Part shown: positions 35,161 through 47,750 of the stretch, piece by piece
Position numbering within the stretch: position 1 is the first letter of the stretch
How the letters are laid out: the number at the start of each line of letters is the position of its first letter
From: Sciurus carolinensis
Lineage: Eukaryota; Chordata; Mammalia; Rodentia; Sciuridae
Assembly: GCF_902686445.1 (NCBI RefSeq)
Contig: NC_062223.1
Location: 37,914,998 to 37,978,997 of the forward strand
DNA: 64,000 bases
Reading direction: 5' to 3'
Notes under the pieces: generated by a model
Told to the model about the DNA's origin: nothing
Database searches by the model: none
The model's input: the letters and a program-made list of their open reading frames with translations, nothing else
Translations under genes and position numbers: made by a program

Positions 35161-36030
35161 CAAAGAATATAATTCCAATAATTTCAAAATCATTAATAAA
35201 ATGTTTAACCATGTTATTCTAGACTTTTCATGAACTGAAGTCTAACTCCCTTTTTAACTTTTTACTTATCTCCTTCTTTTCTGTACCATGTTCTTAAGCC
35301 AAACTGAAGTGAGTTATGTGTAGTGAGTTACTATGGTCAAGATAATTCTGCTACTATCATAACCTTCATTCCAATTGTTTCATATCAGTACTGCCTATTC
35401 TTCTATTCTCAAAAGAGTTCAAATGACATCTTGATTTAGTTGACTCACTGGTTGCTAAGAATTGAAATTAATTCTTATTTCCATAGGCAAAACACATTTT
35501 ATTGAATTGAAAGAGTCAATTTGACCTAAGAGAAATACTGGAACAGAGGTCTAAATAACTTAAAATTTTCTTTTTTTCACCTCTGCTCTTCATTTCATAC
35601 CTGCTTAATGCTTTTTCTATGTGTTCTTTCTCTGCAACTTTGTTCAATTGATAAAATAATAATACTGCACATGGCTCTCAGATTTATACAACACAGTCCT
35701 TGCACATTTAGAAATGGACTCAATGCTCTTGGTCACCATTTCAAATCCTTTGAAATGTAATTTCACTTGGTCCAATTTGGGTTGAGTCATTAGTAGGGAA
35801 TGAGATGGGAAGGATCTATGTTCCTCCTCAGTTCATAATTGGAGAGGTTATGTAAGTGTGAGGTAGGGATTTATGAGACATCTGTATACCTGCCTCTTAA
35901 TATTGTTGTAAAACTAAAGCTGTTTGTGAAATAGAATATGATATGAAAAGAATAAAAAAAAAAAAAGACAAAGTGTGGGTAGCACACACAGGACAGGTAG
36001 CTGCTGGCAACTGGATATACACTCACATCA
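35161..36030. other. Unassigned non-coding DNA
   Basis: No gene or repeat recognised, apart from a 13-nt A-run at about 35953. Confidence 0.4.
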
Positions 36031-36242
36031 CCCACTGACATTTATCGAGTATCTGGTGCCAGACTTTCCTAAAGGGCTTAAATAAGTTTCCTCATTTATC
36101 CACTAGATACTAGTAGAAGCCCCACTTTATAGATAGAAACTGTGAGTTACTAAAAGCACAGCTAACTTCCACAGGGTCACATGACTATCAAGGTGTCCAG
36201 TCAGAAGTCAAACAGAACTCTTCCCCCCGCTTCAGCCTATAT
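36031..36242 (+). mobile_element. MIR SINE, well preserved
   Basis: ccactgacatttatcgagta, tttcctcatttatccactag, ccactttatagatagaaact, acagggtcacatgactatca, in canonical order. Confidence 0.83.
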
Positions 36243-36589
36243 GTTTGACTCAATTACATTTGTCCTCATGGTGATAATTTCTCCACAATTTCAGAAGTCA
36301 GAGGTCTCTAGCTTCTATAAATTTCCTTATTCCTTTGTCTGTTTTTTGGCTCTGTGCCATTCATTCCTTTATATGATACTTAATATTGTCACAGGGCCTT
36401 ATTCATTTGTGTCTTCCAAAAAACCTATGAGAGTTCTTTGGATTGGTTTGTCCAAAGAACATAAATAGGTTTTGAATGCATGAACAAGGCCACAAGAGCC
36501 TGCTAGGCATTGTTGGTGTTTGGCTTTCGTTGATAATGATAGTCCTTGCTATACTTACTGAGGTCTCTCAGAACAGGGACCCTCGATTA

Positions 36590-36775
36590 GTACTCTGCAA
36601 ACAGGATCTCATCAACTCCTTTTAACTTTTGGTGAGGTACATCTCGCTGATCACCCCTATTGCTCATAAGAGAACAGGGCTGTGCATGTAACTGACACAG
36701 AAAATTAAACAATCATGATCCCAAACCATATCTTTTTGAGTCTAAAACTGCCATTGAGTACTACAGCATCCTAAC
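36590..36775 (+). mobile_element. MIR SINE, degraded
   Basis: aggatctcatcaactccttt, tggtgaggtacatctcgctg, ctcataagagaacagggctg, gagtctaaaactgcc. Confidence 0.6.
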
Positions 36776-37639
36776 AAGCCTTTACTTTTATGCAATATAA
36801 AGTCCTTTTCAAAGGTGAAATATCAGGCCAGTATTTCTGAATTAGTAAACATTCTGTTAAATAGGATATTAAATTAATTATGTTACTGAAATCCTAACTT
36901 TATAATTCTAGTAAAGTCTGAAACCTTCACCTTAGAAAATGTTTTGGGGAATGCTTTTAATTCTGGGCATTTTGCAATTTAATAGACATACTCTGAACTA
37001 TTGAGGACAAGTTCCACATTCTTAAATTATTCTCCTAGAAACGAGTAGTTTCAGGATGTCAAAAGTGACACTTCAAGGGTATTTAGTTTAATTTTAAAAT
37101 TGCAGTGTGTTTTGATTAACAAACCTTATTTTAAACTAAAGCAGATTAGTATCCAGACATCTAGAAGGCCAGGTTCCTTGGTGTCAAGATAAAACTGCTT
37201 TCTTTAGTGAAGTTGTGGAAGACTGTCAATGAGTTTACTAGATAAGATATGAAGGGATCATGGCTGGAGTCTTTCTTGATTTTGCAAATGATGAGCTATT
37301 TTATTTTCAGTAACTACACACTGTTTGCTTTCCTTTATATGTAACTGAATAACAGACAAGACTAATTTTTAGTGTTAGATATCAAAAGAGTGGTCACCCT
37401 TAGTGTGTAGTGGCTGAGCTGACAGAAGAGAATACATCTGGGTACAGGAATGTTATGTTTCTTGATTCTGAGAGTGGCTAATATGCATATGTCTTTCTTT
37501 TGTTTACAATTAAGTTGTCCAAACCACTTCGAAGTATCTCTTTGGTTAAGTATCTTAGACACCTCTATGTAAGTTTATTTCGGTACAAACTCTTCTGTTC
37601 CACTGATCTATTTGTTTATTCTTTCTCCAATGCATACAT
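36776..37639. other. Unassigned AT-rich DNA
   Basis: No gene or confident repeat recognised. Confidence 0.4.
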
Positions 37640-38990
37640 TGTTGCATAGAGCAATCACCATTTATTCAGTTGCTCCATAGTATTTATCCTATGAATATGC
37701 CACCCATTTTAAGTCCTGTCTACTGTTAATGCAAATACGAGCTGTTTACTGCTTTTAACTATTACAAATAATGACACTGTGAATTCTTGCTTTTCATGAC
37801 CACCTCTATGCTGGGTTGTGGGATTTATACCTAGATATAGGACAGGCTTTTTTTTTTTTACTTTAGTAGACAGCGTTGTTGTTTACCAAAATATTTTTAC
37901 CATCTTTTTCTCCTACCAGGATTGTTATCAGTGTTTTGGTGTTCCATCACTGGTATTTTCTGCTCTTTTCATTTTAACACTGGTTTTGCAATAATATTAT
38001 ATTGAGCTTAATTTGTATTTCCTTGGCGACTAATGGAGTTGAATGTCTTTCATTTGTTCATTGGCTTTGTATAACCTTCTTTATGAACCTCGTTTTTTTG
38101 ATAATTTTTTTTTTTATATTGTACCATTAGCAATTTCCAATGGATTTGAGGATTTGGGATATTTTATAGTTTTCTGATTGACAATCCTGTATTGAAAATA
38201 CCTATGACAAATATTGTTTTACAACTAGTGCCTTTCCTCTTTGATCTTTCATTGATGTATTTTGATGAACGCAAGTCATTTTTAATGCAATCTGATTTAT
38301 CCCTTTTTATGGTTGGCATTTTTCTGTGTCCTATTCAAGAAATCTTTCTCTGTACAACATAAAATATGTAATGTTCCATTCTTCTATAATATTTAATGTT
38401 TTCGTTTTTGCAACTGTATCTCAACTACATGTAGAATTCACTTTTGGGTAAGGTAGATGGCAAGATTTGAAAAGCATTTTCTTCCATATGGATATACAAT
38501 TGACCTAGTACCATTTATTTAAAAACTGGTATTGTTCCATAAAACTTTAATAACCTTTTCTGGTAGATCAAGCAATTGTATATGTTTGAGCCTTTTCTGG
38601 ACTCACAGTCTGCTTCACTGGTCTGTTGACCTATCCCTCCACCAGTACTACCTTGCTTGATCAATGTAGCTTTGTTATCAAACTTGATTTCTCTCAGTAC
38701 AGTTTCTATAGTTTTTTTTTTTTCTGATTACCTTGGTATTTGCAATTCCATCAACATTTTAGAATACTTGTCAATCTGAAATAAATTCCTGAAATTTGGT
38801 TTGGATTTATTGATACTATAGAACCATTTGAAGAGAATTTACATGGCAGAATACTAAATTCCCCAATACATGAACAAAGTAACCCCTTCATTCATTTAGG
38901 TTTGTTTTAATTTATCTTACTCACGGTTTTCAGTTTCTAGTGTAGAAGTCTTTCACATTTTCCATTCGATTTATACCTAAGAATAAAATT
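37640..38990 (-). mobile_element. Ancient L1M, about 1.35 kb of ORF2
   Basis: Inverse ORF2 in the expected order: ttactgcttttaactattac (3' end region), gtatttccttggcgactaat, ttgatctttcattgatgtat, gtcctattcaagaaatcttt, ttcactggtctgttgaccta, atttggtttggatttattga. Very diverged and frame-broken throughout. It predates the sciurid L1s of this window. Confidence 0.75.
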
Positions 38991-39189
38991 TAACTTTAAG
39001 TATTAAAGTCAACACTTTAATGCTATTTTTAAAATAGAGTTTTGGGGTTATTGCTTTCCAGTCCATACCTTGATCTTAATGTCATTCTTGATTGCACATA
39101 TACTGGACATTTTTCATTCCCTCATTTTTCCCTCCCCTTGGGATTTTGTTAGTTTCTTATTATTCCTTTTCTTGCAATACTTTTGTTTT

Positions 39190-39520
39190 GCATGTACCTC
39201 TTCACACCACTAATCCCTATTCATTATTTATATCTCAGATTAATTTCATATCCTCAAGAATGCCTTTCTTGACCTGCACTTTAGATACCATCTGCCTATC
39301 TAACCTACCATAGCAGTAACCTGACCATTTCTCAAATTACTTATCACAGCTGAAAGTGTATGTTTGTCTTTTTAATTAATTGATTTATGCCTATGTTTGT
39401 AAATGCTCTAAGGGCAGAAATACATCTGTTCTTTTCAAACCACAATTGACAGGTCTTAGCAAAGCACTTGGCCCATAGTTAAGATCTAAACAAAGACTGA
39501 CTTAATGAATGAATGAGTTA
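39190..39520 (+). mobile_element. L2 LINE 3' end
   Basis: aatgcctttcttgacctgca, aaatgctctaagggcagaaa, agcaaagcacttggcccata, then cttaatgaatgaatgag. Canonical L2 order and orientation. Confidence 0.78.
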
Positions 39521-40774
39521 AACATTGATCCAAGCTCTGTGAGGTCCTGAGGCTACTGAAGCAAGACAAACTTACTATGATCATCAGCCTCTTTTCATTT
39601 CAGAAACTTTCTTCATCATCTCTTTTCTAGAAATATAAAATATTGTTGCAGTCTATGTTAATATTACCCAACTTTATCCTTTCTGAAAATATGGTTTCTT
39701 CTCTAATCTACCAAACTTTTAAATAAAGTTAAAATTATTTTATTAGAAGCTTCACATTAAAGGTATAAGTAAATGAAGAGACATATATGCATTCACAAAA
39801 GGTTCAGAGAATCTCTGAACTCTTATTTTTGTAATTTCACCTATAATTTAAAAGCATTCAATGACTTTGCATAGAGTAACTCCATCATCATCTATCCTAG
39901 CCCTCTATCAACGGTGGTACCCTTCTATAAGGTACCTGCCACAAAATCATAAAGACTTTACTTGAACATTTGAAATGGCAGAACATGTTTGCTTACACCT
40001 ACCCAAAGCATATGACATTGATGTTGCATTTATAAAGATGCACAGGAAAGGAATTATCTCAGCACTAGTGAGGCTGAGATAATGAGGCAAGTATAGGAAA
40101 AATTGTTACTTCAGTTTTACTTACTGGAACTTTCAAGAGTGATAATTATTCACATCCCTTTCCCACCTGGATTCTGAATCAAGCAAGATACAAGAAGAGT
40201 CATCAGGTAGGGGTTAAAATATCAACTGTATTATAATTAAAGCTAATTTGCAACCATTGTTTTATTTGCAATGGAAAATGAGTCATCTTATTACTTTTCC
40301 CAGAATTTAGACCCACCTAAAGTTCATACATGAATATCAGACACTTTGATTCCTCCTAGTTGAGAGACACTCAATACAAGAACACAGGGAAATGTGAACT
40401 TTCTATGCCAAAAGTAGGAATGCATCAGGCATTTAAATAATTAATTCCAACCAAACAACTAATGGGTATTTAATCTTCACCATCTCATCAATCAGATATA
40501 CCAGTCCTCTTTGTAAAGAGAGAAGTAAATGGCAGGAAAACAGAGAACCAGGTTTAATGCTAACACTGATCTGAGGAATGAAGTGTTCTTTTCCTCACAA
40601 AAACCCAAGTACAGGTATACAGCATTCATATATGATATATATATTAAAATATATATTCCACTGTACATTCTAATATGCATATTAGAATGCTGTATTATGT
40701 ATTGTACACATGTATATATTTGCATATGTATACATATATATCTACAATATACTTCAAGATTTATTGAAAACCAG
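39521..40774. other. Unassigned DNA with two inverted repeats
   Basis: No gene. It contains a perfect 11-bp inverted repeat at 40053-40083 and an AT-rich tract with a perfect 24-bp palindrome at 40666-40689. Confidence 0.5.
40666..40689. repeat. Perfect 24-bp AT-rich palindrome
   Basis: The left half-site cattctaatatg is followed directly by its own reverse complement, with no spacer. It sits in a TA-rich tract (about 40628-40745) and could extrude as a hairpin or cruciform. Confidence 0.95.
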
Positions 40775-40885
40775 TGTGATTATGAGTTGGGAGAAAATAT
40801 TTTCAAATTATGTGTGTGAGAAAAGATTGATATTTAAAACACATAGAGGTTCTACAGCTCAACAACAACAAACAAAGCACACGCA
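40775..40885 (+). mobile_element. Ancient L1, 5' piece, split by a younger L1
   Basis: ttgggagaaaatattttcaa, then ctacagctcaacaacaacaa: the ORF2 region just upstream of the part found at 42246. The element is interrupted at about 40886. Confidence 0.75.
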
Positions 40886-42245
40886 AGTATCAATGGTACA
40901 GAATAGAGGACACAGACACAAACCCAAATAAATACAGTTTTCTCATACTAGACAAAGGTGCCAAAAATATGCAATGGAAAAAAGATAGCCTCTTCAACAA
41001 ATGGTGCTGGGAAAAATGGAAATCCATATGCAACAGAATGAAACTAAACCCCTATCTCTCACCCTGCACAAAAATCAACTCACAATGGATCAAGGACCTT
41101 GAAATCAGACCAGAGACCCCGGCATCTTATAGAAGATAAAGTAGGTCCAAATCTTCAACTTGTTGGCTTAGGATCAGACTTCCTTAACAGGACTCCCAGA
41201 GCACAAGAAATAAAAGCAAGAATCAATAACTGGGATAGATTCAAACTAAAAAGCTTTCTCTCAGCAAAGGAAACTATCAGCAATGTGAGGAGAGAGCCTA
41301 CAGAGTGGGAGAAAATCTGTGCCACTCATACTTCAGATAGAGCACTAATTTCCAGATTATATAAAGAACTCAAAAAGTCTACTCCAAGAATACAAATAAC
41401 CCAATCAACAAATGGACTAAGGAAATGAACAGACACTTCACAGAAGATCTATAAGCAATCAACAGATATGTGAAAAAATGTTCAAGATCTTTAGTAATAA
41501 GAGAAATGCAAATCAAAACTACCCTAAGATTCCATCTCACCCCAATTAGAATGGCGATTATCAAGAATACTAGCAACAATAGGTGTTGGTAAGGATGTGG
41601 GAAAAAGGTACACTCATACTTTGCTGGTGGGGATGCAAATTAGTGCAGCCCCTCTGAAAAACACTGTGGAGATTCCTTAGAAAACTTAAATGGAACCACC
41701 ATTTGACCCAGCTATCCCACTCCTTGGCCTATACCCAAAGGACTTAAAATCAGCATACTACAGAGATACAGCCACATCAATGTTCATTGCTGCTCAATTC
41801 ACCATAGCCAGATTGTGGAACCAACCTAGATGCCCTTCAATTGATGAATGGATAAAGAAACTGTGGTATATATATACAATGGAATATTACTCAGCTATAA
41901 AGAATAATAAAACTATGGCATTTGCAGGCAAATGGATGAAATTGGAGAATATCATGCTAAGTGAGATAAGCCAATCTCAACTAAAGGACAAATGATCTCA
42001 CTAATAAGCAGATGATGACACATAATAGGGGGTATGAGGGGGGCAAGAATGGAGGAAGGAGGGACTATAAAGAGGGATACGAGGGGTGGGAGGGGTGGAG
42101 GGAGAAATAACAGAATGAATCAAAAACTATTACCCTAGGTAATGTATGATTACAAAACAGTATGCCTCTACTTCATGTAGAAACACAGAAAACAAGATGT
42201 ATCCCATTTGTTTACAATAAAATGAATTAAGAAAATAAAATAAAA
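40886..42245 (+). mobile_element. Sciurid L1, 5'-truncated, nested in an older L1
   Basis: This is the longest continuous young L1 in the window. It runs from within ORF2 (ggtacagaatagaggacaca) to the 3' UTR (ctacttcatgtagaaacac) and an A-rich tail. ORF2 pieces are legible: at 41099-41428 [20 protein letters not shown], then INNWDRFKLKSFLSAKET and WEKICATHTSDRALIS; at 41690-41995 [20 protein letters not shown] and MEYYSAIKNNKTMAFAGKWM. Frameshifts near 41125 and 41375 and several stops between the pieces show it cannot make a full protein. The reverse transcriptase and endonuclease domains are missing because of the truncation. Confidence 0.94.
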
Positions 42246-43085
42246 TGTCAGAGGACTTAAAAATAATTTCTATAAGAAGACATACAAATTACAAATAGAA
42301 ACTAATAAAAAAAAAAACTCAACACATCCAGCTATTAGGAGAATCCAAATAAAAACTACAGTGAGTTAACATTTTACATCCATGAAGATGGCAATTGCCA
42401 AAAAAGACAAAAACAAATAAAAAGCAGGGAAAAAAAAAACTATTGATGAGAATGTGGGGAAATCAGAACCAGTTCACATTGGCAATAGGAGAATAAAATG
42501 CTTCAGCTGCTATGGAAACCAGTATGGTGCGTACTCAAACAATTCAACGGCATCGCTATAAACCAAGGGATTTCACTTCTGCATAAATACACACAGAAAT
42601 TGATGGTAGGGTTTTGAAGATATATTTAGACATAGATACTTATAGCCTTCACAGTAGACAAAAACTGGAAGCAACCTAAGTACATTGGGTACTTAAGATA
42701 AATTGATCCCATAAGTACAATGGGTTATTATTCAGTCTTTAAAGGAAAGGAATTTGTGATGCATACTGCAGGTGGATGAAACTTGAAGATTTTGTGCTAG
42801 GTGGTATAAAGCAGTCACAAAAGGAAAATGTTATAGGACTCTTACCTGAGGTTTCTAGAGTCATCGACTTCATAGAGACAGAATGGTAGAATGGTAGCTT
42901 CCCATGACTGGGGCAGAGAAAATGAAAAGTTAGTACTTAATGTCTGCAGAATTCCATTAGGCAGAATAAAAAATTCTGTAGATGGATGATGATGATGGTG
43001 GACTAACAATTAGGAATATAGTTAAGGCTGCAAAACTGCATGTTTCAAAGTGGTAAAAAGGTAAATTTTATGTTATCATTCAATG
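42246..43085 (+). mobile_element. Ancient L1, 3' piece
   Basis: Continues the L1 broken at 40885: tcagaggacttaaaaataat, cattttacatccatgaagat, gaatgtggggaaatcagaac, ttattcagtctttaaaggaa, cttgaagattttgtgctagg, then a 3' UTR. It is clearly more diverged than the L1 inserted in it. Confidence 0.82.
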
Positions 43086-43149
43086 GTAGAGTGGAGAGTA
43101 ACCCCTGGCCTCAACACCACTGCTAAAAAATATTAACAGAGACTTAAAA

Positions 43150-43600
43150 AAAATTATTCATTCTTTTAGTTCTGTGTGACAGAATAATGTATTTTGACAT
43201 ATCATACATTCATGGAGTGTAACATCCCATTTTTGTGGTTGTATATGATGAGGAGTTATGCTGGTTGTGTATTCATATATGAATATAGAAAAGGTACATT
43301 TGTTTCATTCTATTCTCTTTGCCATTCCCACCCCCCATTTTCTCCCCCCACTCACCCCTGTTCAATTCAGTGAACCTCCATTCTGTCCCCCCACCACCAA
43401 TTGGGAGCCAGCATCTGCATACCAGAAAGAAACTTGATCCTTTTAGTTTTTGGTATTGGCTTACACTCAAATGTCATAATTTCATTCTTTTTTATGACTG
43501 AGTAATATTCCATTGTGTATATATACCACATTTTCTTTATTCATTTGTTGAGAGACACCTAGGTTGGTTGCATATATTAGCTGTTATGAATTAAGCTTAG
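43150..43600 (-). mobile_element. 5'-truncated L1
   Basis: Inverse L1 3' UTR (catacattcatggagtgtaa, ggttgtatatgatgaggagt, C-rich block) joined to the ORF2 C-terminus (ctgagtaatattccattgtg, ataccacattttctttattc). Confidence 0.85.
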
Positions 43601-43864
43601 CAGAGATTGTTTTAAATGGCAAACTACTGGAAGGAAAACTGATAACCACTATAGTTATATTTCTTTAGGCGTTCAGTTGAGGAATGCTACTTTTATGAAC
43701 ATACATATACTAATAATATGCATGAGAGTGTCAAGCACCTATGATAAGATCAAGTACTTAATTTAACTAAACAAAATGGTGTAAAGTTGTGATATTTATT
43801 AAAGTAAAAGGACTATGAATCTACCATGGATGATTGAAGTCTTGCCTTCCTTTCATTCTACCAC

Positions 43865-45146
43865 CAGGTGCTTACGTGTTAGGAATTATGCCAGGCTGTG
43901 GGTATACAGTGAGGAATAAAATAAGCATAAGATTCAATTGCCTGGAGCTTCTCCATTCATGAGGAAGACATGCAGCAACAAAGACAGTGTATACATAAGT
44001 TAATTTCTCAATTTGTAATGACAGTACTTTTAGTAATACATACAGAGCTAAGGTAGAAAACCACAAAGGGAAAAACATCTTCAGATAGGGCGGGTCTGTG
44101 AAGGCTTCCAAATGGAAGAGGCAAGTTTTAAGCTGAAATCTAAAAAGAAGATGAACTATCCAGGCAAGGGATAAAAAGAATATTCCATACATAGAAGAAA
44201 ACCCGTGTAAAGCTGTGAGAGAGCCCGGAATGATCAAAAACTGAAGAGCAATGTGACTGAAGTAGAGGTCAGGGTGAGAAGGAGGCTGGATGAGTTGAGG
44301 AGATGAACAAGCAGCTTCTAGATTGAGAACTTACTTACAGAACTTTCTGTAGGGATTGAAGTCACAGCCTCCTGGAAAAAACTCAGCAACTGACATGTGG
44401 CTAAGATAACCGAATTTAAATGTCATGTAATTTCAATTGAGGGACATGACATGGTCTCATGTATCATTGACTACTGAACAGAATGATGATGGTTCATGCA
44501 GGGCTGCTTTGGTCACAATGAACAACCAGATCAAGGGCAAAAGAAAGCCATTAAAGAAAAACATGAGATCCATTGTGGTTAAGGAAAGTACTGTTACTAT
44601 TTAACGTGGCAAACACATTGAAGAAAAATAAGAGCTAGAGTAGAGTAAAATAATGAGGTGATCATGACTTTTCTTGGCACAGATTTCATGTCTCAGATCA
44701 GAGAGTGATTATTAGTGGAGAGAGTGAGAAGAGGTAGGATTTGAGATATTGCTGCAGGACACGTGGGAGGGTGTAAGTAATAGGATTTACTAGTGGATTA
44801 GAGGAAAGTAAGGGAAAAAAAAAAACAAAAGAAAAATGTGTTCTCTTTTTAGTATTTGGGTAAACAATGATGTAGTTTATTGAGATATAGTGTATTTGGG
44901 TAAGGGAGGAACAGAGGTATGTTTGCCAGAAAAGTCAAAGATGCTTAGACATGGTAAGTTTGAGGAGTCTATTGGATGATGGTGTTAGATATTTAAGTAT
45001 TTGAGTCTGCAGAGGGGAAAAGTGGAGTTGGATATAAATTGGGGAGACATCTAACACTGGAGTTAAGTCATGGCAATTGGTGGATACGTTCATGGGGAGA
45101 GTGGAGATCAGTAAGTCCAGAATCAAACCCTGAGTAACCACAACAT
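43865..45146 (-). mobile_element. Long L2 LINE copy with reverse transcriptase remnant
   Basis: About 1.28 kb of L2 in reverse. The 3' region (plus strand ttaggaattatgccaggctg, ggcttccaaatggaag, gatgaactatccaggcaagg) is followed upstream by coding sequence. The minus-strand frame at 44935-45141 begins VTQGLILDLLIS, aligning by eye with the PQG box of CR1/L2 reverse transcriptases. It continues through SPIYIQLHFSPLQTQI, just after the YADD box, to LKLTMSKHL. The YADD position reads about VLDV, so the catalytic Asp pair is lost. The 121-codon frame at 43872-44237 lies in the untranslated part and is fortuitous. Confidence 0.8.
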
Positions 45147-45799
45147 AGAGTCAGGTTTAGGTTCAATGGATTCATTTTTATCAGTTCTCAAGAATTTGTA
45201 CATAATGCATGGGGTCCACATTTCCTTTAAATATTCTTTCTCTTCTTGGAGGTAGCTGTACTTTAACTTGAATATTGATATAGAATATGATTAATTCATG
45301 TGATTTTTATGTAAAATAATAAATATTAATATTGCATTATACAGAAGGATAATTAAAATAGTAACATAAATAACTGCATTCTAGTTTCCAGTTATGATAA
45401 CCATGTTTAAGAGAAGTATCAAAGTATAGAGAATTTTTTCTCCAGGCTATATGAACTTTAGTGCTGGAGAGACAAAAGTAAGGAAAAGCCCAAGAGTAGA
45501 CAATATAGTCTAAACTATTCTCAGTAGATAAAGACAATAGAAGTGACTATGCAACCCAGTCCTGTCACCTGTTTACATATCAAACAGGTGGACTATTTTG
45601 TTTTAGAAATGCAACTTAGACCTTCATTTCTTTCTCCTTATCCTTTATTTCTTCCTTCTCTCTTGTTCAAGAGTAAATCAGAAATATTTCCTTTGCAGAC
45701 ACTATTGTCTATCTGTCTACCAGAATACAAGAACTTCATAATCCTGAAAAGATAATACCAGCATGCAATTTAAAATGTGGGCCTATAAATAAGACAACA
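45147..45799. other. Unassigned AT-rich DNA
   Basis: No gene or confident repeat recognised. Confidence 0.4.
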
Positions 45800-45905
45800 T
45801 GTGGAGATTCAGAACCCAGCTTATAGTCAGCTTTACCAATATCCTACTTGAGCATAATGCTAGTGATTTCTCTAGGCTTAACTTACTCAAGATGGAAATA
45901 GACTC
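45800..45905 (-). mobile_element. MIR SINE fragment
   Basis: Inverse MIR: gagattcagaacccagctta, gtgatttctctaggcttaac, ttactcaagatggaaatag. Confidence 0.55.
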
Positions 45906-47419
45906 AGTTGATTTGGAATGCAACCATAGAGATTTATTTTCACTATGGTGTTGTTACTCTCTTCGTCTTGAACCCAGCTTTTCTGCATTTTATACCAAGG
46001 ATTCTTGAGCATGATGAGGTCTAGCTCCTTGATGACCTGGGTCATGTACATTGGCCAAGAACCCTGAATCCTGAATATAAGCAGGCAGTTTTTGTTGTGT
46101 TTTTGTTTTCAATGGTAGTGTTTACTGTCTACTTACCCCACCATGATGATATTGTCATGAGTTCATATAGAAGTGCTAAAGCTAGACATACCTCATAAAG
46201 AAATGCTGTGTGTCAGAATATTTTACCATCTTCTCCATTCCATAAACTAATTCCCAGAATTTATTTTTCATGGAAGTATTTAAACAAACTTCTCTTGAGA
46301 CAGCTATACATTTCGATAAACAACAAAGTTAAGAAAGGTTTGGTGAAAAAAAAAAAAAACCTGACAATGTAGGATAATTATCAATTTATCAAAGTATTAT
46401 CTTAGGCATTTATCTTAGACTCCAACATATCATTTTAGTCATCACTATCATGCTTTATCACTGTTCCATACTTGTACATATCTTGAAAACTATCCAATGA
46501 AAAGAAACTTACATCCATTTTAAGGTAAGGAAACAAGAGTTGAGGAGTTATGAAATTTTAAGTGAGACAGCATAAATTTGATTCTATGTATTTTGATATT
46601 TTGTCTAATGACTATTTTCTCCAACATTCTACAACTTCTTTTCATTGTTGTCTAGTATTAACAGTGACTTCTGGATTTATTATAAGATTTTTATTAACTC
46701 CAGGCAAATACAATTATCTGTGCCTGGTTAATTCTGTTGATAAAGAACTTTATGAACCAAATTAGGAACTTCATTGTCATTCTGGCCAATTAGATCGACT
46801 ATGTCCCCAGGTTTCAGAAAACTATGTCCTAAATGTGCAGCAGTTATCCAAAGGGAGCACTGTAATGCATCATGTCTGTTTATAGCACCCTTGTTCACAA
46901 AAGGTAATGTACTTGTTCAGGAAGCCTACTTTGGTAATATAATAGAACATGCCAATCAAATTGAATGTCCAAAAGTACCACTTGTTTTATTCCCATCCTT
47001 TCAGTTTGTTCCTCCACTGGTCATTGACACTTAAGTTAATGCAATCTCTTCCTTACAGTTATTCTACTTAAAACCAGAGGCAGTCTCTATGATTCACTAA
47101 TTCTCTGTTCTTAAGTACAATTCTACACTAAAAAGCATCTCCACTTCCACTACCCTAGTTCACATTCCTACCATTTACAGGTACAACTTCAAATAGACTC
47201 TTTACTCACCTCCTTGTTTTCCAGACCCATTCCCCATCCCCACTCATTTTTTTCATGAGAGAACCAAAATCATATGGAGTTGCTCATCCATCCAAATTAA
47301 ACTCAGCATTCTCCCCCTTAATTATTAATCTCCAGTCATTTTTGTCTCTGTGGTTTTATAACTTGCATATTCTGACCTATCTGACTGGACTCTTTTACTT
47401 TTACAATTTTGCATGATTT
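45906..47419. other. Single-copy non-coding DNA
   Basis: No gene or confident repeat. ORFs of 67-86 codons have no recognisable domain. Confidence 0.4.
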
Positions 47420-47750
47420 GATTTTTTTTATCCTTCAGGGATCAATTCAAATACATCTGTTAATATGAGGCCTTTCGTGCTCATTCCCACCTCAATGGTG
47501 GGACCCAGTTACTCACTACCCTATCATCCCATAAATTTATACCATAATGGGAGAACCACAGTGTACCATAGTGCAAAAATGTCCCGTTCATGTATCTGTA
47601 TACTCTTTTATTTTCTCTTTCTTCTATTTTACATTTTCTATTTCTTTGGCTATTTCATGAAGTACAGGAGCATAAATATCCTTTCATTGCCTGTGTGTCT
47701 AGCTCAGTATTCATCTCCTAAACTCAATATAAATTTGATGAATGAAAAAA
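47420..47750 (+). mobile_element. L2 LINE 3' end
   Basis: atccttcagggatcaattca, atatgaggcctttcgtgctc, gtgtgtctagctcagtattc, caatataaatttgatgaatg match the L2 3' region in order. Confidence 0.68.

Noticed and set aside
40886..42245. Potentially active L1
   Set aside because: 5'-truncated with no reverse transcriptase or endonuclease domain, and with frameshifts near 41125 and 41375 plus stops.
43872..44237. 121-codon minus-strand ORF, the longest in the window
   Set aside because: It falls in the 3' non-coding part of an L2 copy, so it is a chance frame in a fossil LINE.
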